A stretch of DNA of 64,000 nucleotides from an uncultured Actinomycetes bacterium (lineage in GTDB: Bacteria; Actinomycetota; Acidimicrobiia; Acidimicrobiales; RAAP-2), in NCBI GenBank assembly GCA_903875425.1, contig CAIQWC010000040.1, forward strand, positions 1-64,000, in the 5' to 3' direction. Both the position numbers and the translations under genes were made by a program. Shown piece by piece: positions 38,030 through 48,275 of this stretch. Each line of letters begins with the position of its first letter. The stretch's first letter is position 1. The notes beneath the pieces were generated by a model. The model did not search any database and was not told the DNA's origin. It was given only the letters and a program-made list of their open reading frames with translations.

Positions 38030-38500
38030 ATGCCCCGTTCAGGACCCGCCCCCCGTCGCGAAATTGCCCCCGATCCCGTCTATAAGTCCGTACTCGTTAC
38101 CCAAGTCATCAACAAGATCCTAAGTAGGGGTAAGCGCAACACTGCCGAGCGCATTATGTACACCGCCCTCGAGACCGTAAAAGAGCGCACCGAGCAAGAT
38201 CCGGTTGCTGTCTTGAAGCGTGCCGTTGAGAACGTGCGCCCAGAACTCGAAGTACGGAGTCGCCGCGTCGGTGGCGCGACCTATCAGGTTCCCGTTGAAG
38301 TTCGTCCCCGTCGCGCCACCACCTTGGCCATTCGCTGGCTGGTTGGTTTTAGCCGTAGCCGTCGTGAAAAGACCATGGCTGAGCGCTTGGCAAACGAAAT
38401 CCTTGATGCTTCTAACGGCGTTGGCGCCGCGTTCAAGCGCAAGGAAGACCTCCACAAGATGGCCGAGTCCAATAAGGCATTCGCGCACTACCGCTGGTAG
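38030..38500 (+). CDS. rpsG: 30S ribosomal protein S7
   Basis: The 156-aa protein, beginning [16 protein letters not shown], binds the 3' major domain of 16S rRNA at the head of the small subunit. Signature around [25 protein letters not shown] is intact. AGGA just before the ATG. Confidence 0.97.
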   Translation: MPRSGPAPRREIAPDPVYKSVLVTQVINKILSRGKRNTAERIMYTALETVKERTEQDPVAVLKRAVENVRPELEVRSRRVGGATYQVPVEVRPRRATTLAIRWLVGFSRSRREKTMAERLANEILDASNGVGAAFKRKEDLHKMAESNKAFAHYRW

Positions 38501-38538
38501 TCGCGCACCAACCCTCCCCACGAAAAGGTTCTGAGAAT

Positions 38539-40632
38539 ATGGCTGAAGTCCGCCCCGTCCCGCTTGAGCGCACCCGCAATATCGGCATCATGGCCCACAT
38601 CGATGCCGGTAAAACGACGACGACTGAGCGCATCTTGTATTACACCGGTCGTAACTACAAGATTGGTGAAGTACACGAAGGCGCCGCCACCATGGACTGG
38701 ATGGTCCAAGAGCAAGAGCGTGGCATCACCATCACGTCGGCGGCTACCACCTGCTCGTGGAATAACCACACGATCAACATTATTGATACACCCGGTCACG
38801 TTGACTTCACTGTTGAAGTAGAGCGCTCACTTCGCGTCTTGGACGGCGCTGTTGCCGTCTTCGACGCGGTTGCTGGTGTTGAGCCGCAGACCGAAACCGT
38901 ATGGCGACAGGCGAACAAGTACAACGTGCCTCGTATGTGCTTCATCAACAAGATGGACCGCACCGGCGCTGACTTCTACCGCTGTGTCGACATGATCAAA
39001 GATCGCTTGGACTGTGTGCCGGCAGTTATCCAGCTGCCTATCGGCGCTGAAGCTGACTTCCTTGGCGTCGTTGATCTCTTGACCATGAAAGCCTTACTTT
39101 GGGACGACGAAAAGGGTGTCGAGTTCCACGAGGCTGAGATCCCCGCGGACCTCGTTGAATCGGCCAATGCCTATCGCGCCGAACTCCTCGAAGCGGTGGC
39201 AACCTTTGATGAAGCCTTGATGGAGAAGTACCTCGGCGACGAGACCATTACGTCGGAGGAAATCAAGGTGGCGCTTCGTAAGGCCACCTTGGCGGTAGAG
39301 CTCATCCCGATTCTGTGTGGAACTGCGTTCAAAAACAAGGGCGTTCAGCCCATGCTCGACGCCGTCATCGACTACCTACCTTCACCCATTGACCTCCCTC
39401 CGACGGTCGGCTCGAAGCCGGGCAAGCGCGAAGAGGCCATGAGCCGTGAAGTGTCGGATGCCGCCCCCTTCTCCGGTCTGGCTTTCAAGATCATGACCGA
39501 CCCTTACGTCGGCAAGCTCACCTACGTCCGTGTCTACTCAGGCACCTTCGAAAAGGGTGGCACCTTGATCAATACCACCAAGGGTGGCAAGAAAGAGCGC
39601 ATTGGTCGACTGCTTCAGATGCACGCCAATAGCCGTGAAGACATCGATACCGTCTATACCGGTGACATCTTTGCCGGTGTTGGATTTAAGAACACCACGA
39701 CTGGTGACACCTTGTCCGACCCCGATAACCCCATTGAGCTCGAAGCCTTGGAGTTCCCCGAGCCCGTTATCCACGTGGCCGTTGAACCCAAGACCAAGGC
39801 CGACCAAGACAAGCTCGGCAAGGCGCTCTATGCCTTGTCGGAGGAAGACCCGACCTTCCGTGTACGCACCGACGAAGAGACCAACCAAACGGTTATCTCC
39901 GGTATGGGCGAATTGCACTTGGAGGTGCTGGTAGACCGCATGCTTCGCGAATTCAACGTGGACGCCAACGTTGGTAAGCCTCAGGTGGCCTATCGCGAGA
40001 CCATTCGCAAGAAGGTTGAGAAAGTCGAAGAGAAGTATGTCCGCCAGACCGGTGGTAAGGGTCAGTACGGCCACGTGGTCATCACCGTTGAGCCCACAGG
40101 CCCCGGTGGCGGTTACGAGTTCGTAGACGCCATCTCAGGCGGTGTGATCCCCAAGGAATACATCCCCTCGATCAACCAGGGCATCCAAGAATCGCTCACC
40201 TCGGGAGTGTTGGCTGGCTACCCCATGGAAGACCTCAAGGTCACCTTGACCTATGGCTCCTACCACGATGTTGACTCCTCGGAAATGGCCTTCAAGATTG
40301 CCGGTTCGCTCGCTATCAAGAAAGCCACCCGATCGGCAAGTCCGGTACTCCTCGAGCCAGTCATGGACGTCGAAGTGGTCACCCCCGACGACTACATGGG
40401 CGACGTTATCGGCGACCTGTCGAGTCGTCGAGGCAAGGTCGAAGGCATGGAACAGCGCGGAAATGCCCAAGTAATCAAGGCGCAGGTGCCACTTTCTGAC
40501 ATGTTTGGCTATGCCACGGACCTGAGAAGTCGGACGCAGGGCCGTGCCACGTACACCATGCAATTCCATTCTTATGCTGAAGTTCCCGAGTCGGTCTCCA
40601 AGGAGATCATTGCTCGTGCGACAGGGGCCTAA
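38539..40632 (+). CDS. fusA: elongation factor G
   Basis: Translocase GTPase of 697 aa, with [15 protein letters not shown] (P loop), DTPGHVDFT and NKMDRTGAD, then domains II-V ending in [20 protein letters not shown] upstream. Confidence 0.98.
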   Translation: MAEVRPVPLERTRNIGIMAHIDAGKTTTTERILYYTGRNYKIGEVHEGAATMDWMVQEQERGITITSAATTCSWNNHTINIIDTPGHVDFTVEVERSLRVLDGAVAVFDAVAGVEPQTETVWRQANKYNVPRMCFINKMDRTGADFYRCVDMIKDRLDCVPAVIQLPIGAEADFLGVVDLLTMKALLWDDEKGVEFHEAEIPADLVESANAYRAELLEAVATFDEALMEKYLGDETITSEEIKVALRKATLAVELIPILCGTAFKNKGVQPMLDAVIDYLPSPIDLPPTVGSKPGKREEAMSREVSDAAPFSGLAFKIMTDPYVGKLTYVRVYSGTFEKGGTLINTTKGGKKERIGRLLQMHANSREDIDTVYTGDIFAGVGFKNTTTGDTLSDPDNPIELEALEFPEPVIHVAVEPKTKADQDKLGKALYALSEEDPTFRVRTDEETNQTVISGMGELHLEVLVDRMLREFNVDANVGKPQVAYRETIRKKVEKVEEKYVRQTGGKGQYGHVVITVEPTGPGGGYEFVDAISGGVIPKEYIPSINQGIQESLTSGVLAGYPMEDLKVTLTYGSYHDVDSSEMAFKIAGSLAIKKATRSASPVLLEPVMDVEVVTPDDYMGDVIGDLSSRRGKVEGMEQRGNAQVIKAQVPLSDMFGYATDLRSRTQGRATYTMQFHSYAEVPESVSKEIIARATGA

Positions 40633-40646
40633 GAATCCACTAGAGT
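40618..40646 (+). promoter_or_regulatory. candidate tuf promoter
   Basis: GCGACA at 40618-40623 and TAGAGT at 40641-40646 are separated by 17 bases at the end of fusA. Confidence 0.35.
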
Positions 40647-40650
40647 CTTT

Positions 40651-40772
40651 TCTCCCTGTTGTGAACGGCCCTGGCTGCTAGCGACAGGGGAGAAGTATCG
40701 AAGAAGTACATCCACGTAACGATGACGGGCCCGAGGGGGTATCCGTCCTAAAAACCAGGGAGAGGTCCCCCA
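40651..40772 (+). promoter_or_regulatory. tuf leader with two competing pairings
   Basis: TCTCCCTG at 40651-40658 can pair locally with ACAGGGGAGA at 40684-40693 (one bulge) or, perfectly over eight bases, with CAGGGAGA at 40756-40763, which contains the tuf Shine-Dalgarno GGGAGAGG. The two pairings exclude each other. Seen in the sequence; regulatory use is inference. Confidence 0.4.
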
Positions 40773-41960
40773 ATGGCCAAGCAGAAGTTCGAGCGCAACA
40801 AGCCTCACGTCAACATCGGAACCATGGGTCACATTGACCACGGCAAGACCACGTTGACGGCGGCGATTACCAAGGTACTGTCAGACGCTAACCCCGGCAC
40901 TGAGTTCACGCCCTTCGACCAGATCGACAAGGCCCCTGAAGAGCGCCAGCGCGGTATCACCATTTCTATTGCCCACGTTGAGTACGAGACGGAGAACCGT
41001 CACTACGCCCACGTGGACATGCCCGGCCACGCTGACTACATCAAGAACATGATCACTGGTGCGGCTCAGGTTGACGGTGCCATCCTTGTCGTGTCGGCCG
41101 CTGACGGCCCCATGCCGCAGACCCGTGAGCACGTACTGCTTGCTCGCCAAGTCGGTGTTCCCTACATCGTCGTGGCCCTGAACAAGGCTGACGTTGTCGA
41201 CGACCCCGAACTCATCGAGCTCGTTGAGCTTGAAATCCGTGAGCTCCTTAACGAGTACGAGTTCCCCGGCGACGACACCCCCATCGTCCAGGTTTCGGCC
41301 CTTAAGGCCCTTGAAGGTGACGAGAAATGGGCTGCCAACGTCCTAGAGCTCATGGCGGCGGTTGACGCTTACATCCCTGAGCCTGAGCGCGAAACATCCA
41401 AGCCCTTCCTCATGCCCGTTGAAGACGTCATGTCCATCACCGGTCGTGGCACCGTGGTGACCGGCAAGATCGAAGCTGGCGTCGTCAACGTTGGTGACGA
41501 AGTTGAGATTGTTGGTTTGCGCGACACGCAAAAGACCACCGTGACGGGCATCGAGATGTTCCGTAAGCTCCTCGACAACGGCCAGGCTGGCGACAACGTC
41601 GGCGTGCTTCTTCGTGGTACCAAGAAAGAAGACGTCGAGCGCGGACAGGTTCTGTGCAAGCCCGGCTCCATCACCCCTCACACCAACTTCGAGGCCAACG
41701 TCTACGTGTTGACGAAGGAAGAAGGCGGTCGCCACAAGCCCTTCTTCTCGAACTACCGTCCTCAGTTCTACTTCCGCACCACGGACGTCACTGGCTCCAT
41801 TGAGCTTCCTTCGGGAACCGAAATGGTCATGCCTGGTGACAACACCGAGATGACCGTAGAGCTGGGCAAGCCCATCGCTATGGACGAGGGTCTGCGCTTC
41901 GCGATCCGCGAAGGTGGCCGCACCGTCGGTGCCGGTCGCGTTACCAAGATCCTCAAGTAG
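40773..41960 (+). CDS. tuf: elongation factor Tu
   Basis: The 395-aa GTPase that delivers aminoacyl-tRNA has [26 protein letters not shown] and [10 protein letters not shown], and all three domains. GGGAGAGG lies seven bases upstream of the ATG. rpsJ follows after 20 bases. Only one tuf copy is in the window. Confidence 0.98.
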   Translation: MAKQKFERNKPHVNIGTMGHIDHGKTTLTAAITKVLSDANPGTEFTPFDQIDKAPEERQRGITISIAHVEYETENRHYAHVDMPGHADYIKNMITGAAQVDGAILVVSAADGPMPQTREHVLLARQVGVPYIVVALNKADVVDDPELIELVELEIRELLNEYEFPGDDTPIVQVSALKALEGDEKWAANVLELMAAVDAYIPEPERETSKPFLMPVEDVMSITGRGTVVTGKIEAGVVNVGDEVEIVGLRDTQKTTVTGIEMFRKLLDNGQAGDNVGVLLRGTKKEDVERGQVLCKPGSITPHTNFEANVYVLTKEEGGRHKPFFSNYRPQFYFRTTDVTGSIELPSGTEMVMPGDNTEMTVELGKPIAMDEGLRFAIREGGRTVGAGRVTKILK

Positions 41961-41980
41961 TAGAGCGGATTCTAAGAACC

Positions 41981-42289
41981 ATGGCAAATAAGATTCGAAT
42001 TCGGCTCAAGGCCTATGACCACGAGATTCTCGATCAATCGACCGAGAAGATCGTTCAGACGGTCCTGCGCACCCAGGCCAAGGTTCAAGGTCCGGTGCCG
42101 CTCCCCACAGAGAAGCACCGCTACACGGTGATCCGCAGTCCCCACAAATACAAGGATTCGCGGGAGCACTTCGAGATGCGTATTCACAAGCGTCTCGTTG
42201 ACATCGTGGAGCACACCCCCAAGACAGTTGACTCGCTTCAGCGACTCGACCTTCCTGCGGGCGTGGACATCGAGATCAAAATTCAATAA
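41981..42289 (+). CDS. rpsJ: 30S ribosomal protein S10
   Basis: The 102-aa protein also acts as NusE in antitermination. The segment VRGPVPLPT-like [31 protein letters not shown] is intact. Unlike the usual S10 operon, 239 noncoding bases with a hairpin and a promoter-like pair separate it from rplC, so it appears to belong to the tuf transcript. Confidence 0.97.
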   Translation: MANKIRIRLKAYDHEILDQSTEKIVQTVLRTQAKVQGPVPLPTEKHRYTVIRSPHKYKDSREHFEMRIHKRLVDIVEHTPKTVDSLQRLDLPAGVDIEIKIQ

Positions 42290-42302
42290 TTTCGGGCTTT
42301 GT

Positions 42303-42342
42303 GCCCCCCGGCCGAACCGTTTTGCGGAATCGGCCGGGGGGC
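42303..42342 (+). terminator. hairpin after rpsJ
   Basis: A perfect 13-bp GC-rich stem, GCCCCCCGGCCGA (42303-42315) with TCGGCCGGGGGGC (42330-42342), plus an inner CCG/CGG pair around TTTTG. No T-run follows, but this is the strongest hairpin in the window and separates rpsJ from the rplC transcript. Confidence 0.7.
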
Positions 42343-42350
42343 GCTAGTCT
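42322..42350 (+). promoter_or_regulatory. candidate promoter of the rplC operon
   Basis: TTGCGG at 42322-42327 and TAGTCT at 42345-42350 are exactly 17 bases apart. The -35 lies in the loop of the rpsJ hairpin. The expected transcription start is near 42357. Confidence 0.5.
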
Positions 42351-42356
42351 GAATAC

Positions 42357-42528
42357 CCCCCAGAAATGGGAGGCACCGAGGTGACTCGGAGCCAAGCAGT
42401 AGACGTGCTCGACAGCCTGGTAACAGGGACGTCGAGCCGAAACATTCGAGCGCTCTGTTCGGGGTTTCCCGAACGGAGCGTTGGCATGTCAGCGGAAACG
42501 CTGTCATCCAAGTTGAGGAAGGTTGCAA
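42357..42528 (+). promoter_or_regulatory. structured leader RNA upstream of rplC (candidate ribosomal protein leader)
   Basis: Four hairpins follow one another in about 135 bases. H1: CCGAG/CTCGG with GTGA loop (42376-42389). H2: GCTCGAC/GTCGAGC plus CCTG/CAGG with GTAA loop (42407-42437). H3: a 13-15 bp stem with one G-U pair around a GTTT loop (42449-42482). H4: CAGCG/CGCTG with GAAA loop, extended by ATG/CAT and TGG/CCA (42482-42510), ending just before the ribosome binding site GAGGAAGG. Three loops are GNRA. It does not match any leader I can name; an autoregulatory binding site for L3 or L4 is the obvious hypothesis. Confidence 0.65.
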
Positions 42529-43194
42529 GTGGCAACGAAGGCGATCGTCGGCGAAAAAGTCGGCATGACACAGGTCTGGGACGAGGACAACCGCGTGGTA
42601 CCCGTTACCGTGATCAAGGTTGCGCCGGTTCGCGTAGTCCAGGTCAAGACAGGCGAGCGCGACGGTTACGCCGCGCTTCAAGTCACCTGGGGCTCGAAGA
42701 AGGCATCCAAGCTCACCCGTCCCGAGGCAGGACACTTCTCCTCTGCTGGTGTAGAGCCGGGCGACAAGGTCGTCGAGCTTCGTATTGATGAAGTAGGCGA
42801 CTACACCGTTGGTCAAGAGATCACTGCTGAACTCTTCGAGAAGGGCGAGCGCGTTGACGCGATTGCCGTGTCGAAGGGTAAGGGTTTCGCTGGTGGCATG
42901 AAGCGACACAACTTTAAGGGCCAAGGAGCTTCTCACGGTAACCACAAGCACCATCGTGCGCCTGGCTCTATTGGTGGATGCTCGACCCCGGGTCGTGTCT
43001 TTAAAGGAACCCGGATGGCTGGACGTATGGGTGGCGAGCGCACGACGATTACCAACTTGGTCATCGTGGCTGCTGATCCAGAGCGCCAGTTGCTGCTCGT
43101 GAAGGGTGCGGTGCCCGGATCCAATGGAAGCACCGTCATTATCCGCAACTCCGTCAAGGTAGCGACACCTAAGGCCAGGGGAGGCGTTCGATGA
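42529..43194 (+). CDS. rplC: 50S ribosomal protein L3
   Basis: GTG at 42529 (221 aa) with GAGGAAGG six bases upstream; a TTG two codons earlier would break that spacing. The protein starts ATKAIVGEKVGMTQVWDE and has the GKGFAGGMKRHNFKG loop with Gln-type methylation region (FKGQGASHGNHKHHRAPGS, shown in part). First gene of a long operon; overlaps rplD by four bases. Confidence 0.96.
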   Translation: MATKAIVGEKVGMTQVWDEDNRVVPVTVIKVAPVRVVQVKTGERDGYAALQVTWGSKKASKLTRPEAGHFSSAGVEPGDKVVELRIDEVGDYTVGQEITAELFEKGERVDAIAVSKGKGFAGGMKRHNFKGQGASHGNHKHHRAPGSIGGCSTPGRVFKGTRMAGRMGGERTTITNLVIVAADPERQLLLVKGAVPGSNGSTVIIRNSVKVATPKARGGVR

Positions 43195-43871
43195 GTGAAA
43201 CCATGCTCCGTGGACCTATTCAGAAGGACCGTCCAGCCCCCGTCGCTCGCAGCGTGGAGCGCAAGGACATCACCGGCAAGGTGCTCGGCACCGTCAAGCT
43301 CGCTCCTGAGATCTTCGGTATTGAGCCCAACGTTCCGGTGATGCACCAAGTCGTGACCGCGCAACTTGCCGCTAAGCGTTCGGGTACTCAGTCCACCAAG
43401 ACCCGCGCCGAGGTGCGTGGTGGTGGCGCTAAGCCCTTTAACCAAAAGGGTACGGGTCGGGCTCGTCAAGGTTCGAGTCGCGTACCTTCCATGCCCGGTG
43501 GTGGCGTAGCCATGGGCCCCAAGCCCCGCAAGTACGACCAAGCAACCCCCAAAAAGATGGTTCGCCTGGCCTTGCGCTCAGCACTCTCGGACCGCGCTTC
43601 GGAAGACAATGTCATCGTGGTCGACAAGTTTGACTTCGACGCCCCCAAGACGAAGGACGCCTTAAGCGCCTTGGCCGCTATTGGGGCAAACGGTCACGTG
43701 CTCTTGGTGCTGACCGACGAAGAGATCAACGCAACGCTGTCGTTTCGTAACCTAGGTCACGTCACGACCTTGACGGCCGATCAGCTCAATACCTACGACG
43801 TCATCCGTAACGACGTGGTGGTGTTCACCGACGCCACGCTGCCAACGGCGACCGAAGGAGACGAGGCCTGA
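43191..43871 (+). CDS. rplD: 50S ribosomal protein L4
   Basis: The 226-aa protein has the loop QKGTGRARQGSSRVP and the core following MVRLALRSALSDRA. L4 represses the S10 operon in E. coli by binding its leader, which makes it a candidate ligand for the leader upstream of rplC. Overlaps rplC by four bases and rplW by one. Confidence 0.96.
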   Translation: MSETMLRGPIQKDRPAPVARSVERKDITGKVLGTVKLAPEIFGIEPNVPVMHQVVTAQLAAKRSGTQSTKTRAEVRGGGAKPFNQKGTGRARQGSSRVPSMPGGGVAMGPKPRKYDQATPKKMVRLALRSALSDRASEDNVIVVDKFDFDAPKTKDALSALAAIGANGHVLLVLTDEEINATLSFRNLGHVTTLTADQLNTYDVIRNDVVVFTDATLPTATEGDEA

Positions 43872-44161
43872 TGCGCGATCCCATGTCCGTACTGATTCGC
43901 CCCGTAGTTTCTGAAAAGACCTACGGCTTGATGGACGAGGGCACCTACGTCTTCGTCATCGATAAGGCTGCTACCAAAATCGACGTGCGTCACGCCGTAG
44001 AGCAGGCCTTTGGCGTCAAGGTTGCCAACGTCAACACCCTGAACCGTAAGGGCAAGACGACGCGTAACCGTCGCACGAATACCCCCGGCTCTCGCCCCGA
44101 CACCAAGCGCGCATTCGTGACCTTGGTTGAGGGCGACAAGATCGACCTCTTCGAGAACTAG
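43871..44161 (+). CDS. rplW: 50S ribosomal protein L23
   Basis: The 96-aa protein at the exit tunnel, binding SRP and trigger factor. It has [20 protein letters not shown] and [15 protein letters not shown]. The ATG shares its A with the rplD stop. Confidence 0.96.
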   Translation: MRDPMSVLIRPVVSEKTYGLMDEGTYVFVIDKAATKIDVRHAVEQAFGVKVANVNTLNRKGKTTRNRRTNTPGSRPDTKRAFVTLVEGDKIDLFEN

Positions 44162-44171
44162 AGAGAAGCAG

Positions 44172-45008
44172 ATGGCACTTCGCACGCGTAAGCCCACCAG
44201 TCCTGGTCGTCGGTTCCAGACGGTCTCGGATTTCTCCGAGATCACGAAGACCACGCCTGAAAAGTCGCTGTTGGCATCAAAGTCAAAGACGGGTGGTCGT
44301 AACAACTACGGCCGCAAGACGTCGCGTCACCGCGGCGGCGGTCACAAGCAGCAGTACCGCATTATTGACTTTCGTCGAAACAAGAACGGCATTCCCGCAA
44401 CGGTGGCCGCGATTGAATACGACCCGAACCGTAACTGCCGTATTGCCTTGCTTCACTACCACGATGGTGAAAAGCGCTACATCTTGGCTCCGGCCGGTTT
44501 GAAGGTTGGTGACAAGGTACAAAGTGGCCAAGGCGCTGACATCCGCACCGGTAACGCCTTGCCCATGCGCTACATCCCTACTGGTTCCGTGGTTCACAAT
44601 GTTGAACTTCGTCCCGGTGGCGGTGGCAAGGTTGCCCGTGGTGCCGGTATGAGCGTTCAGCTCGTGGCCAAGGACGGCGGCTACGCCACCTTGCGCCTTC
44701 CCTCCACCGAAATGCGTCGCGTACCCATTGACTGTGTCGCGACCTTGGGCGTGGTCGGCAACGCGGAGCACGAGCTCATCAAGATTGGTAAGGCTGGCCG
44801 TAACCGCTGGAAGGGCAAGCGCCCCCAGACCCGTGGTGTTGCTATGAACCCGGTGGACCACCCTCTTGGTGGTGGTGAAGGTAAGACCTCTGGTGGCCGT
44901 CACCCGGTTTCGCCTTGGGGTAAGCCCGAAGGCCGTACGCGTCCCAAAAACAAGGAATCCGACAAGCTCATCGTCCGTCGCCGCCGTACCCGCGGCGCTC
45001 GGCGATAG
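44172..45008 (+). CDS. rplB: 50S ribosomal protein L2
   Basis: The 278-aa protein near the peptidyl transferase centre. The RNA-binding and catalytic-site segment [24 protein letters not shown] (given in part) contains the conserved His. The start is ATG 44172 with GAGAGAAG upstream; a longer reading starts inside rplW and is rejected. Confidence 0.97.
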   Translation: MALRTRKPTSPGRRFQTVSDFSEITKTTPEKSLLASKSKTGGRNNYGRKTSRHRGGGHKQQYRIIDFRRNKNGIPATVAAIEYDPNRNCRIALLHYHDGEKRYILAPAGLKVGDKVQSGQGADIRTGNALPMRYIPTGSVVHNVELRPGGGGKVARGAGMSVQLVAKDGGYATLRLPSTEMRRVPIDCVATLGVVGNAEHELIKIGKAGRNRWKGKRPQTRGVAMNPVDHPLGGGEGKTSGGRHPVSPWGKPEGRTRPKNKESDKLIVRRRRTRGARR

Positions 45009-45020
45009 GGAGAACCAACC

Positions 45021-45299
45021 ATGCCCCGTAGCCTTAAAAAGGGTCCGTTCGTCGACGAGCACCTGCTCAAGAAGATCGATAAAGCGAACGCCGCCAATGA
45101 GAAGAAGGTCATTAAGACCTGGTCACGTCGATCAACGATTATCCCCGACATGATTGGCCACACCATTGCCGTCCATGACGGCCGCCGCCACGTGCCGGTC
45201 TTCGTCACTGAATCGATGGTGGGCCACAAGCTTGGTGAATTTGCTCCGACGCGGACCTTCCGTTTCCACGCCGGTCAAGAAAAGGTAGGCCGCCGATGA
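45021..45299 (+). CDS. rpsS: 30S ribosomal protein S19
   Basis: The 92-aa protein begins [18 protein letters not shown] and has the [17 protein letters not shown] signature. Overlaps rplV by four bases. Confidence 0.97.
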   Translation: MPRSLKKGPFVDEHLLKKIDKANAANEKKVIKTWSRRSTIIPDMIGHTIAVHDGRRHVPVFVTESMVGHKLGEFAPTRTFRFHAGQEKVGRR

Positions 45300-45997
45300 C
45301 CGCTACCAAGACCAATGAGCGTCCTGGGACCAAGGCTGTCCTTCGCCACTTCCACATGTCTGCCTCTAAGGCTCGAGTGGTGTTGAACCTCATTCGAGGC
45401 AAAGACGTACAACTTGCTTCTGAAATCTTAAATAATACGGAGCGCGAAGCAGCAGACGTCATTGCCAAGGTGCTGGCTTCTGCAGTGGCGAACGCTGTGC
45501 ACAATGACGGCCAGAGCGCAAGTGAGCTCTACGTGGCCGCTGCGTATGCCGACGAGGGCACCACGATGAAGCGCTGGCGTCCCCGCGCTCGTGGGCGCGC
45601 CACCCGGATTCGCAAGCGCGCGTGCCACATTACGGTCATCGTCGCTCGCATGGATGACGACAAGCTCGCAATCCGTGCCAAGGCGAACCAGAACGCTCAA
45701 GTTGCCCGCTCCAAGCGCGTGGCTGAGTCGCGTCGTCGCGCCGACCAGCAAGGTCGTGGGCGTCGTCGTGACGCTGAGCGCGAAGCCGCGGTTGAAGCCG
45801 AGGCACTCGAGATGACGAACGAGGAGACCACCGAGGTGGTCGAGACTGACCAGGTCGATGCTCCCGTGGAAGCCGTCGACATTGAGGTCACCGAGATCGA
45901 CGACATCGCTCAAGACTCCAATGTCGGTGATGACGATGCTGAAACTACTGATGCCACCTCAGAAGAGGTTGCCGAAACTGAAGAAGAGAGCAACTAA
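45296..45997 (+). CDS. rplV: 50S ribosomal protein L22 with long C-terminal extension
   Basis: L22 proteins are usually 110-130 aa; this one is 233. Residues 1-118 are the normal fold ([15 protein letters not shown], then [18 protein letters not shown] and ITVIV). Residues about 129-160 are strongly basic, and 161-233 are acidic and low-complexity (runs of Glu, Asp, Thr and Val). The reading frame is open, uses the same codon style and ends one base into rpsC, so the tail is not a frameshift. Confidence 0.94.
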   Translation: MTATKTNERPGTKAVLRHFHMSASKARVVLNLIRGKDVQLASEILNNTEREAADVIAKVLASAVANAVHNDGQSASELYVAAAYADEGTTMKRWRPRARGRATRIRKRACHITVIVARMDDDKLAIRAKANQNAQVARSKRVAESRRRADQQGRGRRRDAEREAAVEAEALEMTNEETTEVVETDQVDAPVEAVDIEVTEIDDIAQDSNVGDDDAETTDATSEEVAETEEESN

Positions 45998-46959
45998 TGG
46001 GTCAGAAGGTAAACCCATACGGCTTCCGCCTAGGAATCACGACGGACTGGAAGTCGCGGTGGTACGAAGACAAGAGCTACAAGGAATTCGTCATTGAGGA
46101 CTGGAAGATTCGTGACTTCCTCAACCGCGAGCTTGAGACCGCAGCCGTAAGCCGTATCGAAATTGAGCGTACGCGCGACCGGATTCGCGTTGACATCCAC
46201 ACCGCACGCCCCGGCATCGTTATTGGTCGCCGCGGGGCTGAGGCTGACCGCCTCAAGAAGGAGTTGGAAAAGATCACTGGTCTTCCCAACCGCATTCAGC
46301 TCAACATCCAAGAGATTAAGCAGCCTGAGCTTGACGCAACCTTGATCGCTCAGGGTATTGCTGACCAGCTGGTTCGTCGTGTGGCCTTCCGTCGTGCGAT
46401 GAAGCGAGCGATTCAGACGGTACAAAAGGCTGGTGCGCTGGGTATTAAGGTCCAGTGCTCGGGTCGCCTTGGTGGTGCTGAAATGTCGCGTAAAGAGCAG
46501 TACCGAGAAGGTCGTGTGCCGCTGCACACCCTGCGCGCCGACATTGACTATGGATTCCGCGAGGCCAAGACGGCAACTGGCCGTGTCGGCATCAAGGTGT
46601 GGATCTACAAGGGTGACATCCTGCCCTACAAGGTCAGCATCGAAGACAAGATCAAGACTGAAGCCGCTATGGCGACGGGCTCAACCTCGGGTTCCGTTGA
46701 GGCTGGCACGACCGAGGCTGCTCCCAAGCGTCTCATAACTGCGGGCGGTGGACGTCGTAAGGCACAAATGCCTGAGCCCGGTGTCGTCGATGTGGTTGAC
46801 GAGATTGTGGTCGAAGGTGAGCTCGAGGCTCCTCGAGAAATTATTGCGACGCCGGTAGAGGCCGACGAGCTCGAAAAGCGACTTACCGCTGAAGAAGAGA
46901 TTGAGGCTCGCGTTCACGAGAGCCACGAGACTCCTCACTTCCGCAAGGAGGTTGACTAA
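45997..46959 (+). CDS. rpsC: 30S ribosomal protein S3 with long C-terminal extension
   Basis: The 320-aa protein has the KH domain with VIGRRGAE (about residues 76-83) and the S3 C-domain to about residue 215 ([13 protein letters not shown]). About 100 further residues, rich in Glu, Val and Ala, follow and end in [14 protein letters not shown]. The extension is longer than in most bacteria. The ATG shares a base with the rplV stop. Confidence 0.95.
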   Translation: MGQKVNPYGFRLGITTDWKSRWYEDKSYKEFVIEDWKIRDFLNRELETAAVSRIEIERTRDRIRVDIHTARPGIVIGRRGAEADRLKKELEKITGLPNRIQLNIQEIKQPELDATLIAQGIADQLVRRVAFRRAMKRAIQTVQKAGALGIKVQCSGRLGGAEMSRKEQYREGRVPLHTLRADIDYGFREAKTATGRVGIKVWIYKGDILPYKVSIEDKIKTEAAMATGSTSGSVEAGTTEAAPKRLITAGGGRRKAQMPEPGVVDVVDEIVVEGELEAPREIIATPVEADELEKRLTAEEEIEARVHESHETPHFRKEVD

Positions 46960-46961
46960 GC

Positions 46962-47399
46962 ATGTTGATGCCCCGTCGTACCCGCTATCGCAAGCAACAG
47001 CGTGGTCGTATGTCAGGTCAAGCCAAGGGTGGCACAGAAGTTACCTTCGGAGACTTTGGCATCCAGGCTCTTGAGCCGGGTTGGATCACCGCTCGCCAAA
47101 TTGAGGCCGCCCGTATCGCCATGACTCGTCACGTGAAGCGTGGCGGCAAAGTATGGATCCGGGTGTTCCCAGACAAGCCCGTCACCAAGAAGCCTGCCGA
47201 GACCCGCATGGGTTCTGGTAAGGGTAACCCCGAGTTGTGGGTAGCCGTCGTCAAGCCTGGCCGCATTATGTTCGAGCTCGCCGGTGTCGATCAGGCCTTG
47301 GCCAAGGCCGCTATGGAACGAGCAATTCAGAAGCTTCCTATTCGTGCCAAGTTTGTGGTGCGCCCAGGAAGCCATGGCACGCCGGAGGTGCAGCTATGA
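46962..47399 (+). CDS. rplP: 50S ribosomal protein L16
   Basis: The 145-aa protein starts [15 protein letters not shown], the conserved beginning of the family, and contains [26 protein letters not shown] inside the end of rpsC serves as its ribosome binding site. Overlaps rpmC by four bases. Confidence 0.97.
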   Translation: MLMPRRTRYRKQQRGRMSGQAKGGTEVTFGDFGIQALEPGWITARQIEAARIAMTRHVKRGGKVWIRVFPDKPVTKKPAETRMGSGKGNPELWVAVVKPGRIMFELAGVDQALAKAAMERAIQKLPIRAKFVVRPGSHGTPEVQL

Positions 47400-47629
47400 G
47401 CACTCGTATGGATGAATTTGTCTCCCTTTCCGACGATGAGTTGGTTGACCGTCTTGCGGAGTCGCGTCGTGAGGTTTTTAACCTTCGATTCCAGCTCGCG
47501 ACCGGTCAACTCGATAACACCGCTCGTTTGGGAGTGGTGCGCAAGGACATCGCTCGTGTGATGACCGTACTGCGTGACCGCGAAATCGCGGCAGCCGATG
47601 CGTTGGCCGCTGCTGGAGAGGACGCTTAA
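47396..47629 (+). CDS. rpmC: 50S ribosomal protein L29
   Basis: From ATG 47396 (77 aa), with the L29 helix-turn-helix: [23 protein letters not shown] then [25 protein letters not shown] longer reading from inside rplP is rejected. The rpsQ ATG overlaps its stop by one base. Confidence 0.96.
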   Translation: MSTRMDEFVSLSDDELVDRLAESRREVFNLRFQLATGQLDNTARLGVVRKDIARVMTVLRDREIAAADALAAAGEDA

Positions 47630-47910
47630 TGAGCGAGAACACGGTAGAAGAAACTGTTGAGCGCGCAGCGCGCAAGGTCCGCGAAGGCATCGTCGTCTCG
47701 GACAAGATGGACAACACCATTGTGGTGGCCATCGTCGAGCGCGTCCGTCACCCCAAGTACGGCAAGACCGTGCAGCGCACGAAGAAGCTCTATGCCCATG
47801 ACGCCACTAATGACGCAAAGATTGGCGACCGGGTCCGCGTCAGCGAGACTCGTCCCCTGTCGAAGCTCAAGCGCTGGCGCCTGGTTGAAATCTTGGAGCG
47901 TGCCCGATGA
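47629..47910 (+). CDS. rpsQ: 30S ribosomal protein S17
   Basis: The 93-aa protein has the OB-fold signature [14 protein letters not shown] and [18 protein letters not shown], with a short acidic N-terminal extension. Overlaps rplN by four bases. Confidence 0.96.
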   Translation: MSENTVEETVERAARKVREGIVVSDKMDNTIVVAIVERVRHPKYGKTVQRTKKLYAHDATNDAKIGDRVRVSETRPLSKLKRWRLVEILERAR

Positions 47911-48275
47911 TTCAGCAAGAGTCCCGTCTTCGCGTAGCCGATAACTCAGGTGCCAAGGAAGTTCTGTGCATCCGAGTACTCGGTGGATCGCGTCGTCGCT
48001 ACGCCTCTATTGGCGATGTCTTCATTGCGACCGTAAAAGATGCCATTCCTGGTGCTGCGGTCAAGAAAGGTGACGTCGTACGTTGCGTTGTGGTTCGTAC
48101 CAAGAAGGAGAAGCGCCGTGCAGACGGTAGCTATATCCGTTTCGATGAAAATGCCGCCGTGCTGATTAACGACCAGTTGCAGCCTCGCGGCACTCGCATC
48201 TTTGGCCCCGTTGGCCGTGAGTTGCGTGACAAGAAGTTCATGCGAATTGTTTCGCTGGCGCCGGAGGTGCTCTAA
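47907..48275 (+). CDS. rplN: 50S ribosomal protein L14
   Basis: The 122-aa protein starts [18 protein letters not shown] and contains the [17 protein letters not shown] signature. Its stop shares a base with the rplX start. Confidence 0.97.
   Translation: MIQQESRLRVADNSGAKEVLCIRVLGGSRRRYASIGDVFIATVKDAIPGAAVKKGDVVRCVVVRTKKEKRRADGSYIRFDENAAVLINDQLQPRGTRIFGPVGRELRDKKFMRIVSLAPEVL

Noticed and set aside
45650-45997. L22 tail as a frameshift product
   Set aside because: The tail keeps the local codon style, shows a coherent basic-then-acidic composition, and its stop overlaps rpsC by one base.
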